Shown here in pieces: positions 1 to 11,787 of a stretch of DNA of 64,000 nt (the first letter of the stretch is position 1; each line of letters starts with the position of its first letter). The notes beneath the pieces are model-generated. The model was not told the DNA's origin, did not search any database, and saw only the letters and a list, made by a program, of their open reading frames with translations. The stretch spans positions 27,401,344 through 27,465,343 of the forward strand of contig CM018051.1 in assembly GCA_008638375.1 (NCBI GenBank), read 5' to 3'. Source of the DNA: Nyssa sinensis. Its lineage: Eukaryota; Streptophyta; Magnoliopsida; Cornales; Nyssaceae. Position numbers and translations under genes: made by a program.

Positions 1-1
1 T

Positions 2-665
2 GTTGTTGACGACATCTTAGTTTATTCTAAAAGCTTAGAAGAACTGGAAGTAGAGGTGGTTCTGCCCAGTACCAGAATGATGCTTGCTAGCGTCACAGTT
101 GGACTAACGATCGTGGGCAAGATCAAGGAGCAGTAGATCAAGAATGAGAAATTAGTCAAGCTCCGTGAAGAAGCTGAGTCAGGGAGAAACTCAGATTTTG
201 TGGTACGTGATAGGATGATGTACTATCGGGATCAGATTTGTGTACCAGACACGCTTGAGATCAGAAAGGAAATTCTTGATGAGGCGCACAATTCAAGATT
301 TACCGTACATCCAAGGAGCACCAAAATGTACCATGATGTCAAGACTACTTATTGGTGGCCAGGAATGAAGAGGGACAGAGCTAGATATATTGCACGATGC
401 ATCAGATGCCAGTAGATCAAAGTCGAACACCAAAAGCCTAGTTGACCGTTGTAGTTGCTTCCAATGCTCGAGTGGAAATAGGAGCACATCATTATGGACT
501 TTGTCTCAAGGTTGCCTAGGACACCTCGAGGGAATGACTCGATATGGGTGATTGTCGATAGATTAACAAGGACAACTCACTTCCTAGCAACCAAGATGAC
601 CCAGTCATTAGAGCGGTTGGTAGCACTCTACATTCAAGAGATAGTCCGACTACACGGAGCCTAGT
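2..665 (+). pseudogene. Ty3/gypsy pol remnant (RT scrap + integrase)
   Basis: The first codons read VVDDILVYSKSLEELE, which is the catalytic YxDD-type block of a gypsy reverse transcriptase. The rest of RT and RNase H is missing. From about 110 the frame resumes as the pre-integrase region, with the HHCC zinc-binding domain at 200-415 (HNSRFTVHPRSTKMYHD, then CIRCQ). The integrase core start at 488-661 reads IIMDFVSRLPRTPRGNDSIW and VDRLTRTTHFLATK. All of this stays in one frame but is broken by several stops, the first after CIRCQ at 416. In a live element integrase inserts the cDNA into host DNA. This copy is dead and ends abruptly where LTR-type sequence begins near 671. Confidence 0.85.
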
Positions 666-670
666 CTCAG

Positions 671-2430
671 CACAGCCTACCATCTCGAGACCTTCTGGAC
701 CCAATGGTGAGGTCTGTTTCATGAAACGGAGTCCCAAAAAATAAAATACCCATAGAAGTACCAAATGATCAAAATGCCCCTAAGTCAAATATGAGTCCAA
801 CAGGCTCCAATTAAAATAAATAAATAGTGAATCTTTATTATTTCAAGCATTCCGGACTCAACGGTGAAGTCTGATTTGTGAAAAGAGACCTCGAGGAATA
901 AAGACACGTAAAAGTGCAAAATGATCATTTTGTCCTTTTTAATATAGAAGTCCAAATTAGAAACTGTGAAAGCCTAAACCGACTTTTTTTGACATTTCGG
1001 ACTCAATAGTAGAGTCTAAATTAGTAAAAGAGATACTTATGGTAATGAAGTATAAAATTTGATAAATAACATTAGAATTGAGACATGTCTACTGAATTAT
1101 AGGGAACTCAAAGGGAAAAGAAAAAGTCACAGAATACTAGGACGCAAGGATAAGGTAAGTAAACCCCAATCTCTTACATGTGGTCTTCCAAGCCACATTC
1201 ATTCTATTGTTGCCAGATTTGTACTCTTGTACGTACCAAATGTTTATTATTTTCACAATGTGATATTGTTCTATCTTGTGGACATTATTGACTGCTATAT
1301 CATTTATCATTATATTGTATTATGCCTTGAAAGGCCTACTATTATGTTTTTACTGAATGCATGATATTAGATTTTTCTATACTCTTATGGAATCATGAAT
1401 GATCATGATATCTTATGAATGTTGGATTTTTGCTCTGTCACAGTATCCATCTGATGCTTTCTGAGTTGATAGGACCTACGAGTCAAGCCCGTGAACGGAC
1501 ATATGGTAATGATGGAATTTTTACGCATTAAGTTATGATGGCATTTTATATGCACTTATTGAGAGGGGTATGTCGGGCCCCAAAAGACCGAGGGTCTGCC
1601 AAGCCCTAAACAGAGTAATTGCATTACTTATGTTTGACTGATATGATACGTGTATTGGATTCATAGCATTTTATATGCACTTATTCAGGGGGTATACCGG
1701 GCCCCAAAAGACCGAGGGTCTGCCAAACCCTAAATAGAGTAAACGCCTCGCTTATATTTGATTGATATGATTACGTTTATTGGATTCATAGGATGTTGTC
1801 ATTCCCTATGAATAATCTTATGTTGAGAGTTCACTCATTGATTACGATTGATTATAATCGATTTCTTCTAGCAGTACATTCATGTTGACTGATTTCTGTT
1901 GAGATTTTCATGTTTATGTTATATCCATTACTCATGATTGATTATTGTGACCTCCACTGTTCATTGGCCATTGTGGTATTTGATCCTTATTGGCTATCAC
2001 AGCATCTTATCCCATGATTGGCTATTATGTTCACATTCATGAATTCATGTTCTTTCTATGTTAACCTTAACCAATGTGAGAGATGGGAATTTACTTACTG
2101 AGCTTCGTTAGCTCACTCCGACTTACTTATTTTTCATAAAGGGATGCTACAAGACCGTAGTAGGAGTTCAAGAGCATAGGAGGACATTGTGAGGAATATA
2201 TTAGTTATGATGTAGTTCTCCCATGTATTCACCACCTAAGGGTGAGGTTATGTTGGTTCCTATTTGACATTGTAGAACCATATTATGTATTTGAGACTTT
2301 CGTTGATTTATTGTTTAAGTTTTATATTATACATTGTTGTCATTGATACAAAGAAAGAAAAAAGTAAGAACGGCCACAGGGTTGGCCTTGCGATACGAGA
2401 TCCACATAGGGTGGGTTTCGGGTTGTGACA
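671..2430 (+). mobile_element. Ty3/gypsy LTR, 5'-truncated (element A, left LTR)
   Basis: The right end is a canonical LTR end: GTGGGTTTCGGGTTGTGACA ending at 2430, followed at once by a tRNA-Met primer binding site. Its middle (840-1260) matches the right LTR of the same element at 10655-11083 almost base for base. The left part of the LTR is missing, since pol sequence abuts it near 668. Three short inverted-repeat modules of the type described in the findings lie near 694, 852 and 997. No open reading frame of interest is present. Confidence 0.75.
1542..1793 (+). repeat. 125-bp tandem duplication inside LTR
   Basis: Two copies start with CATTTTATATGCACTTATT at 1542 and 1667. Each contains GGGCCCCAAAAGACCGAGGG and a TCTGCCAA(G/A)CCCTAAA stretch. 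The same block occurs once in the LTR at about 14510-14590, so it is an ordinary LTR segment that was duplicated here. Confidence 0.8.
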
Positions 2431-2433
2431 GCT

Positions 2434-2447
2434 TGGTATCAGAGCTG
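2434..2447 (+). other. Primer binding site, tRNA-iMet type (element A)
   Basis: TGGTATCAGAGCTG lies three bases after the LTR end. TGGTATCAGAGC is complementary to the 3' end of plant initiator methionine tRNA, the usual primer of Ty3 and Ty1 elements. It fixes the plus orientation of element A. Confidence 0.9.
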
Positions 2448-2589
2448 AGCCTTAGGTTCTAGTAAGTCATGGGAGATAGGATTAGAGTACTAAAACTGTT
2501 AAAGTCTAAGAGTCAGTCGATAGATAACATTGACATTTATAAGTTAGACTTTTATGTGAACATTGACTGTTATTTTTCGTATACATTGA

Positions 2590-2826
2590 TTGATTACCTT
2601 TTATAGAAAAGGTTAACACCAGGAATACGTCGATAGCTAGAAGTCATCTGATTGAGATGGATCGGATAGATCAATTGGATAGAATAGAATGCCTTATGAA
2701 AAGAGTCATCAAGGCTCAACCCAGAATCAGGCCCTAGCAGTTGACCACTTACAATAAAGTAATGGCACCTGCAAAGACCATAAAATGGGACGGGAAGAAA
2801 TTTGCCAATAGAAGGGTCAATTATGA
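2590..2826 (+). pseudogene. Gag remnant of element A (internally deleted)
   Basis: The translation resembles the N-terminus of the better-preserved gag at 23178: IARSHLIEMDRIDQLDRIE matches its coiled N-terminal stretch. It then jumps directly to LTTYNKVMAPAKTIKWDGKK, which corresponds to LTTYNEVVATARII about 150 residues further on. The core of the Retrotrans_gag domain is therefore deleted. The remnant is cut by the LTR insertion that follows. The gag of such elements forms the virus-like particle; this copy cannot. Confidence 0.7.
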
Positions 2827-3297
2827 TGATGAGGCATAATTAAATGCCCTAAATTCCTAAAATTCCACCAAGGATAATGTGTAAAGACTTGAAAAATCAG
2901 GGTAAATTTTCATTTTGCCGGTAGGACACTATTCATGCACTATTTGCTTGTAGGGCACTACACATGCATCATTTAGCTATAAGTCATGTTTAGAAGCATA
3001 TTTTTAGTGTGCCATAAAATATAAATATGATTAGAATGTTAAAATATATCTCCTATGAGAATTTGAGCCTAATCGGAAATAGTTTAAAAAATGGACCATA
3101 AGGGCATCCCGGGTGGACCCGGCCGCCCCCGCCCATAGGCAAAAATAAATTTTTTTAAAAAATATCATTTAAAAAAATTTAAAGAACTTTGGTTAAAGCG
3201 GAATATCGAATTGAGGCATTTCAGGACGGGTTGCAGTGTAACGAGATCCTGAACTCATTAAGGGCAAAAGGGTCTTTTCACCCCTTAGCCCCTTTAG

Positions 3298-3305
3298 TAT
3301 AAATA
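3298..3305 (+). promoter_or_regulatory. TATA box of the nested LTR
   Basis: TATAAATA is preceded by a short C-rich stretch (CCCCTTAGCCCCTTTAG). It lies about 470 bp into the LTR, a plausible U3 position. The assignment is by motif only. Confidence 0.45.
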
Positions 3306-3654
3306 CAGCCCTTTAGTGTTAAAAATCATAGAATTTGGTTTGGGAAGAAGTATCAAGTCGTGCATAGAGAGAAAAGGTGAAGAAGACCTAGGTTTTCCAA
3401 CTTTCAAGCTTCCAAAACTCATCTCTAGCCTTGGAATTTCACAAGGCTTCCTTCTAAGAAGTTGTTCCCCATGTCAAGGGCTACGTTCTTACCAATTGAT
3501 TCGACTGCACAGGGAGTACAACTCCCTAGGGTCTAGGTATGATATTTTGCTAAGTAAAGAATAGGATTACGTTTAGGAATGTTTTTATATGTTGATTGTA
3601 TGACTTACATGCTTATTTGTTATTAGAAAACCACCTAGCTTATAGTTACTTTGA

Positions 3655-3945
3655 AAGTCTAGGGTTGGTACTTTATGTACTTATGTATTCTTTGAGAATT
3701 TGTTGAAATGATGAACATGTAATATGACTATATGGATAATTCATTGCATTCTAGCTTATGTTCATGTAGACAAAGTCTTGTAGTTTGAAAGTTATGATTC
3801 ATTCAGTGTATTGGTACTTTGTGTACTTATGTGATCTTTGAGAATTTGGTAAAGTTGTGAATATGTGTTATGTTTATATGTGTAATTGATTGGATTACAT
3901 GCTAGGTTCATGTAGACAAAGTTTTATGGTTTAAAAGTTATAGTT
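3655..3945 (+). repeat. About 145-bp tandem duplication in the nested LTR
   Basis: Two diverged copies each carry TTGGTACTTT(A/G)TGTACTTATG, TTTGAGAATTTG and TTCATGTAGACAAAGT. They begin near 3665 and 3810. Confidence 0.7.
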
Positions 3946-5224
3946 GTTTTATGTTTAATGCATCATTTAAGGCATCTTGGCATACGTGAATCTTTGGAAA
4001 CATGGCGTGTATTGAGCACTTTGGTGTTATGCATTATAAGGGTGTAGATCCTATAGTGAAAAACTCAAAATTGGCCATTTGGTACTTGCTAATCCAACGG
4101 GAATGCGCCCGTGAAAAAAGACATATAAGTGGTACTTGCGAATCCAACGGGGAAGGACTGTGAAACGAGACATGTGTTGGGCATAGAGTTGCATGTGTGA
4201 GTCATGCATATTGCCATTGCATTGCATTGATGAATTAGAAGGCGTATAGTTTATAAATGTACACTTTGCACATGCCATGCCTGAACTTTGTTCTTTACAT
4301 TAGCATTATGTCATACTGGGTCGTCGTGCTTACACTATATGGGATTATATATTATAGATGAGACTCCCGGCACATGAGACTTGATAAAGTCATTGGAGTA
4401 TGGAGGAAAAAATAAATTTTTGAAGTATATTTGACCTAAGGGCTACATTTTATATGTATGAGGACATAAGCCCTAAGGCATGTGTATTTACTTGTAAAAA
4501 TCTTGTATAGTATGAAAACAATGGGCAAGGCCCTAAAATTGTAATGAGCATAAAGTTGGTAACATTTAAATTTCAAGTATATGTGTAGATATGGTGGATT
4601 GTATGTTTTAAATGATGTATGAATATTTAATTGAATTAAAAGATGTAGTTTGGTTGCTAGTTTGAGAGTAGTGGATTGTGTTGAGAAATGTTAGGTGGAA
4701 AAAGTTTAGAAAACAAAGGAAATTATGGTAGAATTTTTCAAAATATAGCAACTAGATTAAGTGAAGCGGGAGAGCATGTCTGTATTTTCTAAGTAGGGAA
4801 TTAAATGACTTAAGAAGAAAAAGAAAGGTAAAGAAATGAAAAATAGGGGCAAATTAGTCCAAAAATTATTTGAAGTCGAAAAACAAGAGAAAAATGATAA
4901 AATGGTCATTTCACATGTTATAGAGTCCGACACTAAGTTTGGTAATGAAATAAATTGAAATGAGTATAAAAATGTCAAAACCAAGATTTTTGGATAAAGG
5001 TTGAAATTTTGGCACTGTAGCATTTTAGCTACTGGTTTACTGTAGCGATGAATAGTAACCAAAAAAAAAATTAAATTTTGGACCAAGGCCAGAAGACCAG
5101 CCAGCTCACGTGCCCCGTGCGCGCTTGTGCCCACCCACGGCATGTCACGCGCCCTGCACGTGCTGCAGCCCAGCCTGCTGCTTGACAGCCTATGGGCACT
5201 CAGCCCTTGCCCCTTGACACCAGC

Positions 5225-5600
5225 CCTTAGCCACTTGCCTTGGGCCATTTTTGGCGAATCCTTAGGCCATGTTTGGCCACCCTTTTGGGCCATGTTTGGA
5301 CGCTCTCTTAAGCCATGTTTGGCCAATCCCTAAGCCATGTTTGGCCACCCTTTTGGGCCATGTTTGGCTACTCTTTTGAACCATGTTTTACCACACTTAT
5401 GGGCCATGTTTGGCTACCTTTTGGGACCATGTTTGGTCACTACTTAGGGAAATGTTTGACCTTTACTTAGGTCATATTGGGCCACCAACCTTGACCATAC
5501 TTTGTCACCATTGTAGGCTATGTTGAGCAACCACTTGGACCATGTTTGGTCACCACTTAGGAGTTGGGTTATATGAGCACCTAAGCTATGTTTAGCCTAC
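5225..5600 (+). repeat. Degenerate minisatellite (GGCCATGTTTGGCCAC type)
   Basis: About a dozen imperfect units of roughly 25-30 bp are built on GGCCATGTTTGGCCACCCTT, drifting to GACCATGTTTGGTCACCACT. Many units are near-palindromic (TGGCCA, TGGTCA). The array makes a spurious 189-codon minus-strand reading frame at 4757-5326. Confidence 0.75.
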
Positions 5601-5734
5601 ACTTTAAGTCATTATAAGACATGATCTTGGAAATTAACAAGAAAAAGCCAATTAGAAATGAATAAATTAATTTAATTCCTTTATTTTATTATTCTCATTC
5701 ACGCCTCGGGTTTTTGAAAACTCAGGTCGTGACA

Positions 5735-8700
5735 TAATGTCTCAAAAATACCACCGGGAAATGATCAGGCTATTGTACCAGTAGTCGTAGGTATATTTCC
5801 AGTTGTTTACAACCTACCCACATATTGTTTAAAACTCCTACGTATTGATTTATAGTTCTCACATTTACTGCTAAGTTGAGCTTAGAAACAAAACTCCTAT
5901 CGAGAAATTATTATTGATGAATACTATATATCGGCGGAAAAGACTATATGATGAAAATCGATGATTCTTGAACAATTGAGATGATTAAGTAAATAGTGAC
6001 CTTTAAGGAATAGTAGTATGTTTAAAGATAAACGATGAGGATTCTCGAGGAATGACACTGAAAATACTAGAAGCGATTTCGATAAATGTTATATATAAAT
6101 AAACGAGGCTTGAATGAGAGATAGTATGAAGGAAACTTAATAGATAATTACAAGAGGAGTTAGTACTCTAAATAAATTAATGTTGTACCAAAAATATGAA
6201 AATTCTTGAGTAAGTCATAAGTAGACCCTAATAGGGTAGAGATGAATAGAGTCTTGAAGACAATTACTAAATGAGCGAAATTGTCAAAATTGACCTTATG
6301 AAATGTGATGATTTTGAAAAGAGGCTGACACATGATGAATAAATATTAGGAAGAAATTCAATGAATCTTGTGATCTAAGATAATGCGTGACCCAATTTTA
6401 GTCAATACTCTATCAAGTTAGATGAAGGTAAATGATAAATGATTCTGAATAACTGTTTGAGATCAATGTGATCTAAATGATCATAAAGACTGAACGGGTA
6501 GTAAATCATTTAGAGAAACCATGAAATTGAGATGATATATGATTTTTGAGGTACTATGAGGAAATCATTATTCATGAATGATATACATAGAGCATATGAG
6601 GTACAGATTATAACTACACGGTGATTAACCGATTAGATACCCTTAAAGAAACTAAGAATCTGAGGATTTATATAGTTAAATGATCAGTGACTTTTGGGGG
6701 ATGATAGCTTGTTTAAATACTAAGGTTAATGGTTTTTTGGAAAGGCTATGCTATGACTGACTTTGATGTTTCTTGGATGATTGAGATGATCAAATGAATA
6801 GTGACTTTTGGAAGAAAGTAGTATGCTTAAGGGCAAAGGTTAAGCATTCTTGGGAAGAATCGTACCGGTGTCAAGGTTGATGACTCTTAAGTCATTAAAT
6901 TGTGAATTGATCAATGAATTGGGAGAAACTATCATTTGAACAAGGGCAACGGTTAATGCTCTTTTGGAAGATATAAGGTGACATAGAGTTGGGATTGTGA
7001 AATCTTGAAAAGTCGGTAGATTTAATAGCAAATCTATATGAGAGATGGTTTGAGGAGGACTTAATGAATAGTAATATGACAAGTTTGAGACTCCAGATGG
7101 ATTGATGACATATCAGAAATATGAGGATTCTTGAGTGAGTCATATAGGGTAAAGACAAATGGATCATTGGGAGGTAAATACTGATTGAACGAGACTATCA
7201 AGTGAACATTATGAAATGTGATGGTTCTAAAAAGAGATTGGCACGTGATAAATGATCATTGGAAAAAATTGAACGGATCTTGTTGATCTAGGTGACAATA
7301 TAATGCAATTGTGGACGGTACTTTATTGAGTTAGTTGAATCCATTTCAAAAGATAAATGATTGACGACTCTGAATGACTTTTGAGGATCAACGTGATCTG
7401 AAAATTAAAGAGACAAAAATTGTGGCATAATGTCTAGAAAAAAAACTGGTGAGGACAATGACTGTGCTAAAGTGACCCATAATTCATTGAGATATTACGA
7501 GAACAATTAAGATTGAGGTAGAAAGTAAGAATAAATAAATCTGTGAAATTAGGAAGTAGAGAATTTCCATAGTGGGAAAAACTTGACATAATCTTGATCA
7601 ACTTTGAATGTCAAATGTAACGATCAAATAATGGGATGGCTAATTGATGTGAACAATCTTGAAATATGATATGAAGTCGTAGAATGTACAAGGAACTCCT
7701 TATACAGTTGAATAAGTTCTTTGAAAGAACAAATTTGTAAAAGTTGAATAACGACTGAGGAGAGAAATGTAACATATGATGAAAAATCGAATATGATGAC
7801 GAGTATAAGAAATGAGACATTTGAAAAACCTTTTTGAGCAAAGGGAAGTGAAACCAAAAGAATGGTTATAAATTAAAATGTCATAAGACTTTGAGATTTG
7901 AATTGATCAAATGATATGGAAGGTTCAAGGTAAACCAAATATGATAATACAGTTAAGAACACTTTCGAAGTAGACTGTCATATGAAGAATCAGTGACTGG
8001 GGTAAAAGACTACCTTAAAAAAATTTAATAAATCTATCAAGACCTAAAGAAGAGACTGAACTAAGTATATGTACTGTACTTTAGTTCATAAAGGAAATCT
8101 GTGAAAAACTCAATTGTAAAAGGCCTTCGTACAAGTCTATAATATATATAAAAAAAAAAAAAGAGGAACTGATTTCCTTAACATGCATATGAAAACAAAG
8201 GCAGGTATGCCAATGAATAATACAAAAATAATGACATAATACAAAATGAAATGAAAAGGGGATTGATAAATCTTTAAGAAATGGACACGTGATTGAGAAT
8301 CACAAATGAAAATATCGAATAAACCTACGGTTACCCGTGCATGGGAAAAATATTGTAATGCAAAGAGAATATGAATAAACCGTCCTGGCACGAACCAAAA
8401 GATGTTCATGAAAACAAAATGGATTATGACGCTGAAAATGCTAAAGGGAAATACGATAATGGTCATAATCAAAGAAAGTTCAACACACAAAAAAGGAACT
8501 TAAATGGTTGACGTTTTAAATCTTGCAACCGAATGCATGTAGTAAACCCGAGGCAGAACTTGTGACAAAAAAAAAAAATGGGAGGAGAAATTGGAAAGAC
8601 AACTGTGTATAAGATTCGGACAGATGAAAATCTAAACCTTTTCTTTCAAATTATTATCCTAAGCCTCCATATGAATTCAAGTGGAATAATGTGAATCCAT

Positions 8701-9370
8701 CAAGAACTCTGTCCTTAGTAAAACTTAAAGTACTTGAATGAGAAGCCCAAAACACTCTAAACGATAGAAGTGGTGTAGTTTAGATACACCATTGACTTCC
8801 TATGACCACTACCAAAGAAACGTAAAAAAAAAAAGATCAACGTACTAGATACCTTTACCTGGCACATGATGCGCCATACGACGCCAACAGAAGTTGAGGG
8901 ACCATTAACAGTAAGGTAATCACGACTTAGTACCAAATGAGATGAATATAACGCCTAAACGTGGAACTAGTCAAGATACTGGTAACAAGGGAAAATAGTC
9001 AAGTAACCGAAAAGATGACTCGGGGCGAGTCATAGACCCCTAGCCATAGATCTAAGAACTAAAGAAATACGCATGGGAATGTTAATACTAAAATTTGGAG
9101 ACAATGAGTTAGGAGTCCCGAGGAAGTTTAAAGGTCAAACCCTTGACTTTCAAAATTCACTATTGAATTAAATTAAAGAGGAATACAAAAGAACTATGAA
9201 CCCTATATAAAGAAAAAAAAAATCTTCTTGCTTAAGAATATAGTATCTGATTACCAGAGATAAGTCAAAGAGACAGATTAAAAAGGGAGTTATGATGATG
9301 ATGAAATTATTATGATGAGATAACAGAACTTCCTAGATATGCACATCCGAGTTTTGAGGACAAACTCATT
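5735..9370 (+). pseudogene. Element A internal region: post-gag spacer, then unassigned A-rich sequence
   Basis: 5735-5935 matches the spacer that follows gag in elements I and II, for example CCAGTTGTTTACAACCTACC against CCAGTTGTTAGCAACCTACT. The remaining 3.4 kb is A-rich with no reading frame above about 120 codons, and I recognise no protease, RT or integrase in any frame. It contains an old tandem duplication: blocks at about 5970-6490 recur at about 6771-7415 with drifting offset (801 to 923 bp). Either a very decayed pol or captured sequence is possible. Confidence 0.5.
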
Positions 9371-9385
9371 TTAAGGGGGGTAGAA
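9371..9385 (+). other. Polypurine tract of element A
   Basis: TTAAGGGGGGTAGAA lies immediately before the LTR start TGTAACACCCC. It is preceded by GAGTTTTGAGGACAAACTC, the hairpin-like block found before every PPT in this window. It primes plus-strand DNA synthesis in live elements. Confidence 0.85.
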
Positions 9386-10007
9386 TGTAACACCCCAACC
9401 CAAATAAATAGGACTAATTCCACAAATGCCTAAAGACGGTCAAATAATAATACCGAGACAGACCGAGCCAATGAATGTAATACCAAAATAAACCAAACTG
9501 TTAGGATTCTATGTTACAATATCAAATGAAATGATCAGTCTTAAAAATACAGACGATGCCCAGGCGATACCAGAGCAAGCCATGAGCGAACATCGAAATA
9601 CGTGTATGTATAAGCGTATGTATATATATCTATAATAGGCATTAAAATATATAACCATGTCTACAAATATTAAATATATGTGTAGGTATATATATATATA
9701 TATATACATGACCGTATGTATATATATATATATGGGTGTGGTATATACATGTATATATATAATTATAAGTCTATATACATTATATATATATATATATATC
9801 ATGTACAGCATATATATATTTATAAGTATATATTCAATATATATATATATATATCACATGTGCATAATTAAATTGTGTGCGAGAAGGTAAGTTACAAATA
9901 TAGTGTACATATATATAACTTACCAAATAAAAGTAGAACATAAATAGGGGGAGGGGAGTTATGAAATTAGAAAATTAAAAGAAAAATAAGAGTTAAAGAA
10001 AGAGAAA

Positions 10008-10041
<34 letters not shown>

Positions 10042-11083
10042 AGGGGCGGTTACAACCTATTATATACATATGCACTGTGAGTGCATTTTGGGGAAGGAAA
10101 CCAAAGGGGCTGAAAAGTTGGAGATTCAGAAGGGGGGAAAAACATAAGAGAAAGGAGGAAAAACAACAAAGAAAAAGGTATGAATTCTTTGTAAATTTCA
10201 ATTTTTCCATTTTTTGGGTATTTTTGTAAACTTGTATGAAGCTTAGAACTAATTGCATAATTAAATTATAGGAGAAAAATGGAACACATAGGAAGAAACC
10301 GTACCTAAAATGGTGAAGAAATGAAAAAGATATTAGAGTTTATCGGAAAGTTGATGTTTTGGAAAAATTGGAATTTGAATGTGTTTAGAGGTTTAAATTG
10401 TTATCTAGAAGCTCTAAATTATGTTTTAGGGTGTTTAGAAGTGAAAAATGGCTTCGAAACTATGAAAAAATAAAAATAAATACAAATATAGGAAGTTGCA
10501 GTCTGTCACCGTCGCCTGAAAGGGTGACTAGAGCTGCTGTCAGAAAAATGGGGAAGAAGAAGGAGGGGTTCAGGTCATGGGGCAGGGTTGGATCTTGGGT
10601 TGGGTCAGAACCTGCCCAAGCGCAGTGACAAGTGACCCGAAGCTGTGTCGTATTTATTATTTCAAGTATTTTGGACTCAACAGTGAAGTCCAACTTGTGA
10701 AAAGAGGCCCCGAGGAATAAAGACACCTAAAGTACAAAATGACCATTTTACCCTTTTTAGTATAGAAGTCCAACTTGGAAACCGTGAAAGCCTAAACCGA
10801 CTTTCTTCGAAATTCTAGACTTAATAGTAGAGTCTAAATTAGTAAAAGAGATACTTCTAGTAATGAAGTATAAAATTGGATAAATAACATTAAAACTGAG
10901 ACATGTCTACTGAATTATAGGGAACTCGAAGGGAAAAGGAAAAGTCACGAAATACTAAGATGTATAGATGAGGTAAGTAAACCCCAATCTCTTACATGTG
11001 GTCTTCCAAGCCACATTCATTCTATTACTGCCAGATTTGTACTCTTGTACGTACCAAAGGTTTATTGTTTCCACAATGTGATA
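9386..11083 (+). mobile_element. Ty3/gypsy LTR, 3'-truncated (element A, right LTR)
   Basis: It starts TGTAACACCCCAACCC right after the PPT. 10655-11083 matches 840-1260 of the left LTR. The usual 3' end and PBS are missing, and gag of the next element begins abruptly at about 11084. An illegitimate deletion therefore fused the two elements. A long AT-repeat stretch (9675-9855) and a GA run (10012-10036) lie inside; reading frames across them (YIYIYI) are meaningless. Confidence 0.75.
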
Positions 11084-11787
11084 TCGAGGCAATACTAGTG
11101 AGCCTGTGAGGTAAGAGCCTATTGCCAACTAGGAAGGTCAACAAGGGAACGATAGGGATAGGCCACATTCCTATAAACGATTTCAGGAACTAAGACCTTC
11201 TGCGTTTGATGGCTCAAAGGGCTCCACAACAGCCGAAGAATGGTTGCTTGAAATGAACAAGATATTCGACGTCTTGACATGCACTGAAATCTAAAAGGTG
11301 GCATATGCCACATTCACATTCAAGGGTGCAGCATACAATTGGTGGCTTCTAGAAAAATCTAGAGAACCCCACATGGATTGGCAGCGATTTTCAGAGGTTT
11401 TTAATGCGAAGTACTTCCCACAAGAAGTCAAGGACCAGAAAGTCACTGAGTTCGTGAACTTAGAGCAAGAGGGCTTAACAGTGGAGGCTTATGAGGCCAA
11501 ATTCACAGCATTAGCTTGGTTCGCTCCCACTGTTATAGGTACAGAATATATGAAAGCCCGTAAGTTCGAGAGTGGGCTGAAATGGCCCATTAAGACTAGA
11601 CTTAGACCTCTTCGATTAACCACTTACAATGAAGTGGTGGCTACAGCAAGGATTATTAAGTAGAACAGAGAAAAGTTCGCCAAGAAAAGGGCAAACCAAG
11701 GGCCTGAGAGTAATCGAGACAAAAGACAGAAGTCTTTACCCACCAAGTCAGAAGCAAGGCTTAGGAATCCAGTACCCAGTCAGAGCC
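11084..11787 (+). pseudogene. Gag of gag-only element I, first part
   Basis: This is a Retrotrans_gag-type capsid domain: FQELRPSAFDGSKGSTTAEE, then KVAYATFTFKGAAYNWW, FNAKYFPQEVKDQKVTEF and LTVEAYEAKFTALAWF. It is about 85-95 percent like the element II copy by eye. It lacks its N-terminus because of the deletion joining it to the upstream LTR. The frame is constant but interrupted by stops that read as CAA to TAA or CAG to TAG changes (TAA at 11292, TAG at 11661). It is cut at 11787 by a solo LTR and continues at 15265. The live protein would form the particle shell. Confidence 0.85.

Larger units (their letters stand above)
2827..5734 (+). mobile_element. Nested LTR (probable solo LTR) inside element A gag
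   Basis: The right end is an LTR end (CTCAGGTCGTGACA to 5734). Gag/spacer sequence of element A resumes directly after it, as homologous copies at 15540 and 32930 show. The left edge near 2827 (TGATGAGGC) is inferred. No exact 5-bp target duplication could be confirmed (TATGA before, TAATG after). No PBS, PPT or coding domain is present, so it is read as a solo LTR. It contains a TATA box, a 145-bp duplication, a roughly 58-bp duplication at 4078-4180 and a degenerate minisatellite. Confidence 0.6.

Noticed and set aside
4757..5326. 189-codon minus-strand frame
   Set aside because: It is produced by the GGCCATGTTTGGCC minisatellite and LTR sequence; low-complexity translation.
2822..5739. 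Target-site duplication for the LTR at 2827-5734
   Set aside because: The flanks TATGA and TAATG do not match; the left edge may be misplaced or eroded.
9509..9890. YIYIYI-type frames on both strands, also at 18624, 33444, 44429 and 50131
   Set aside because: They are translations of AT microsatellites.
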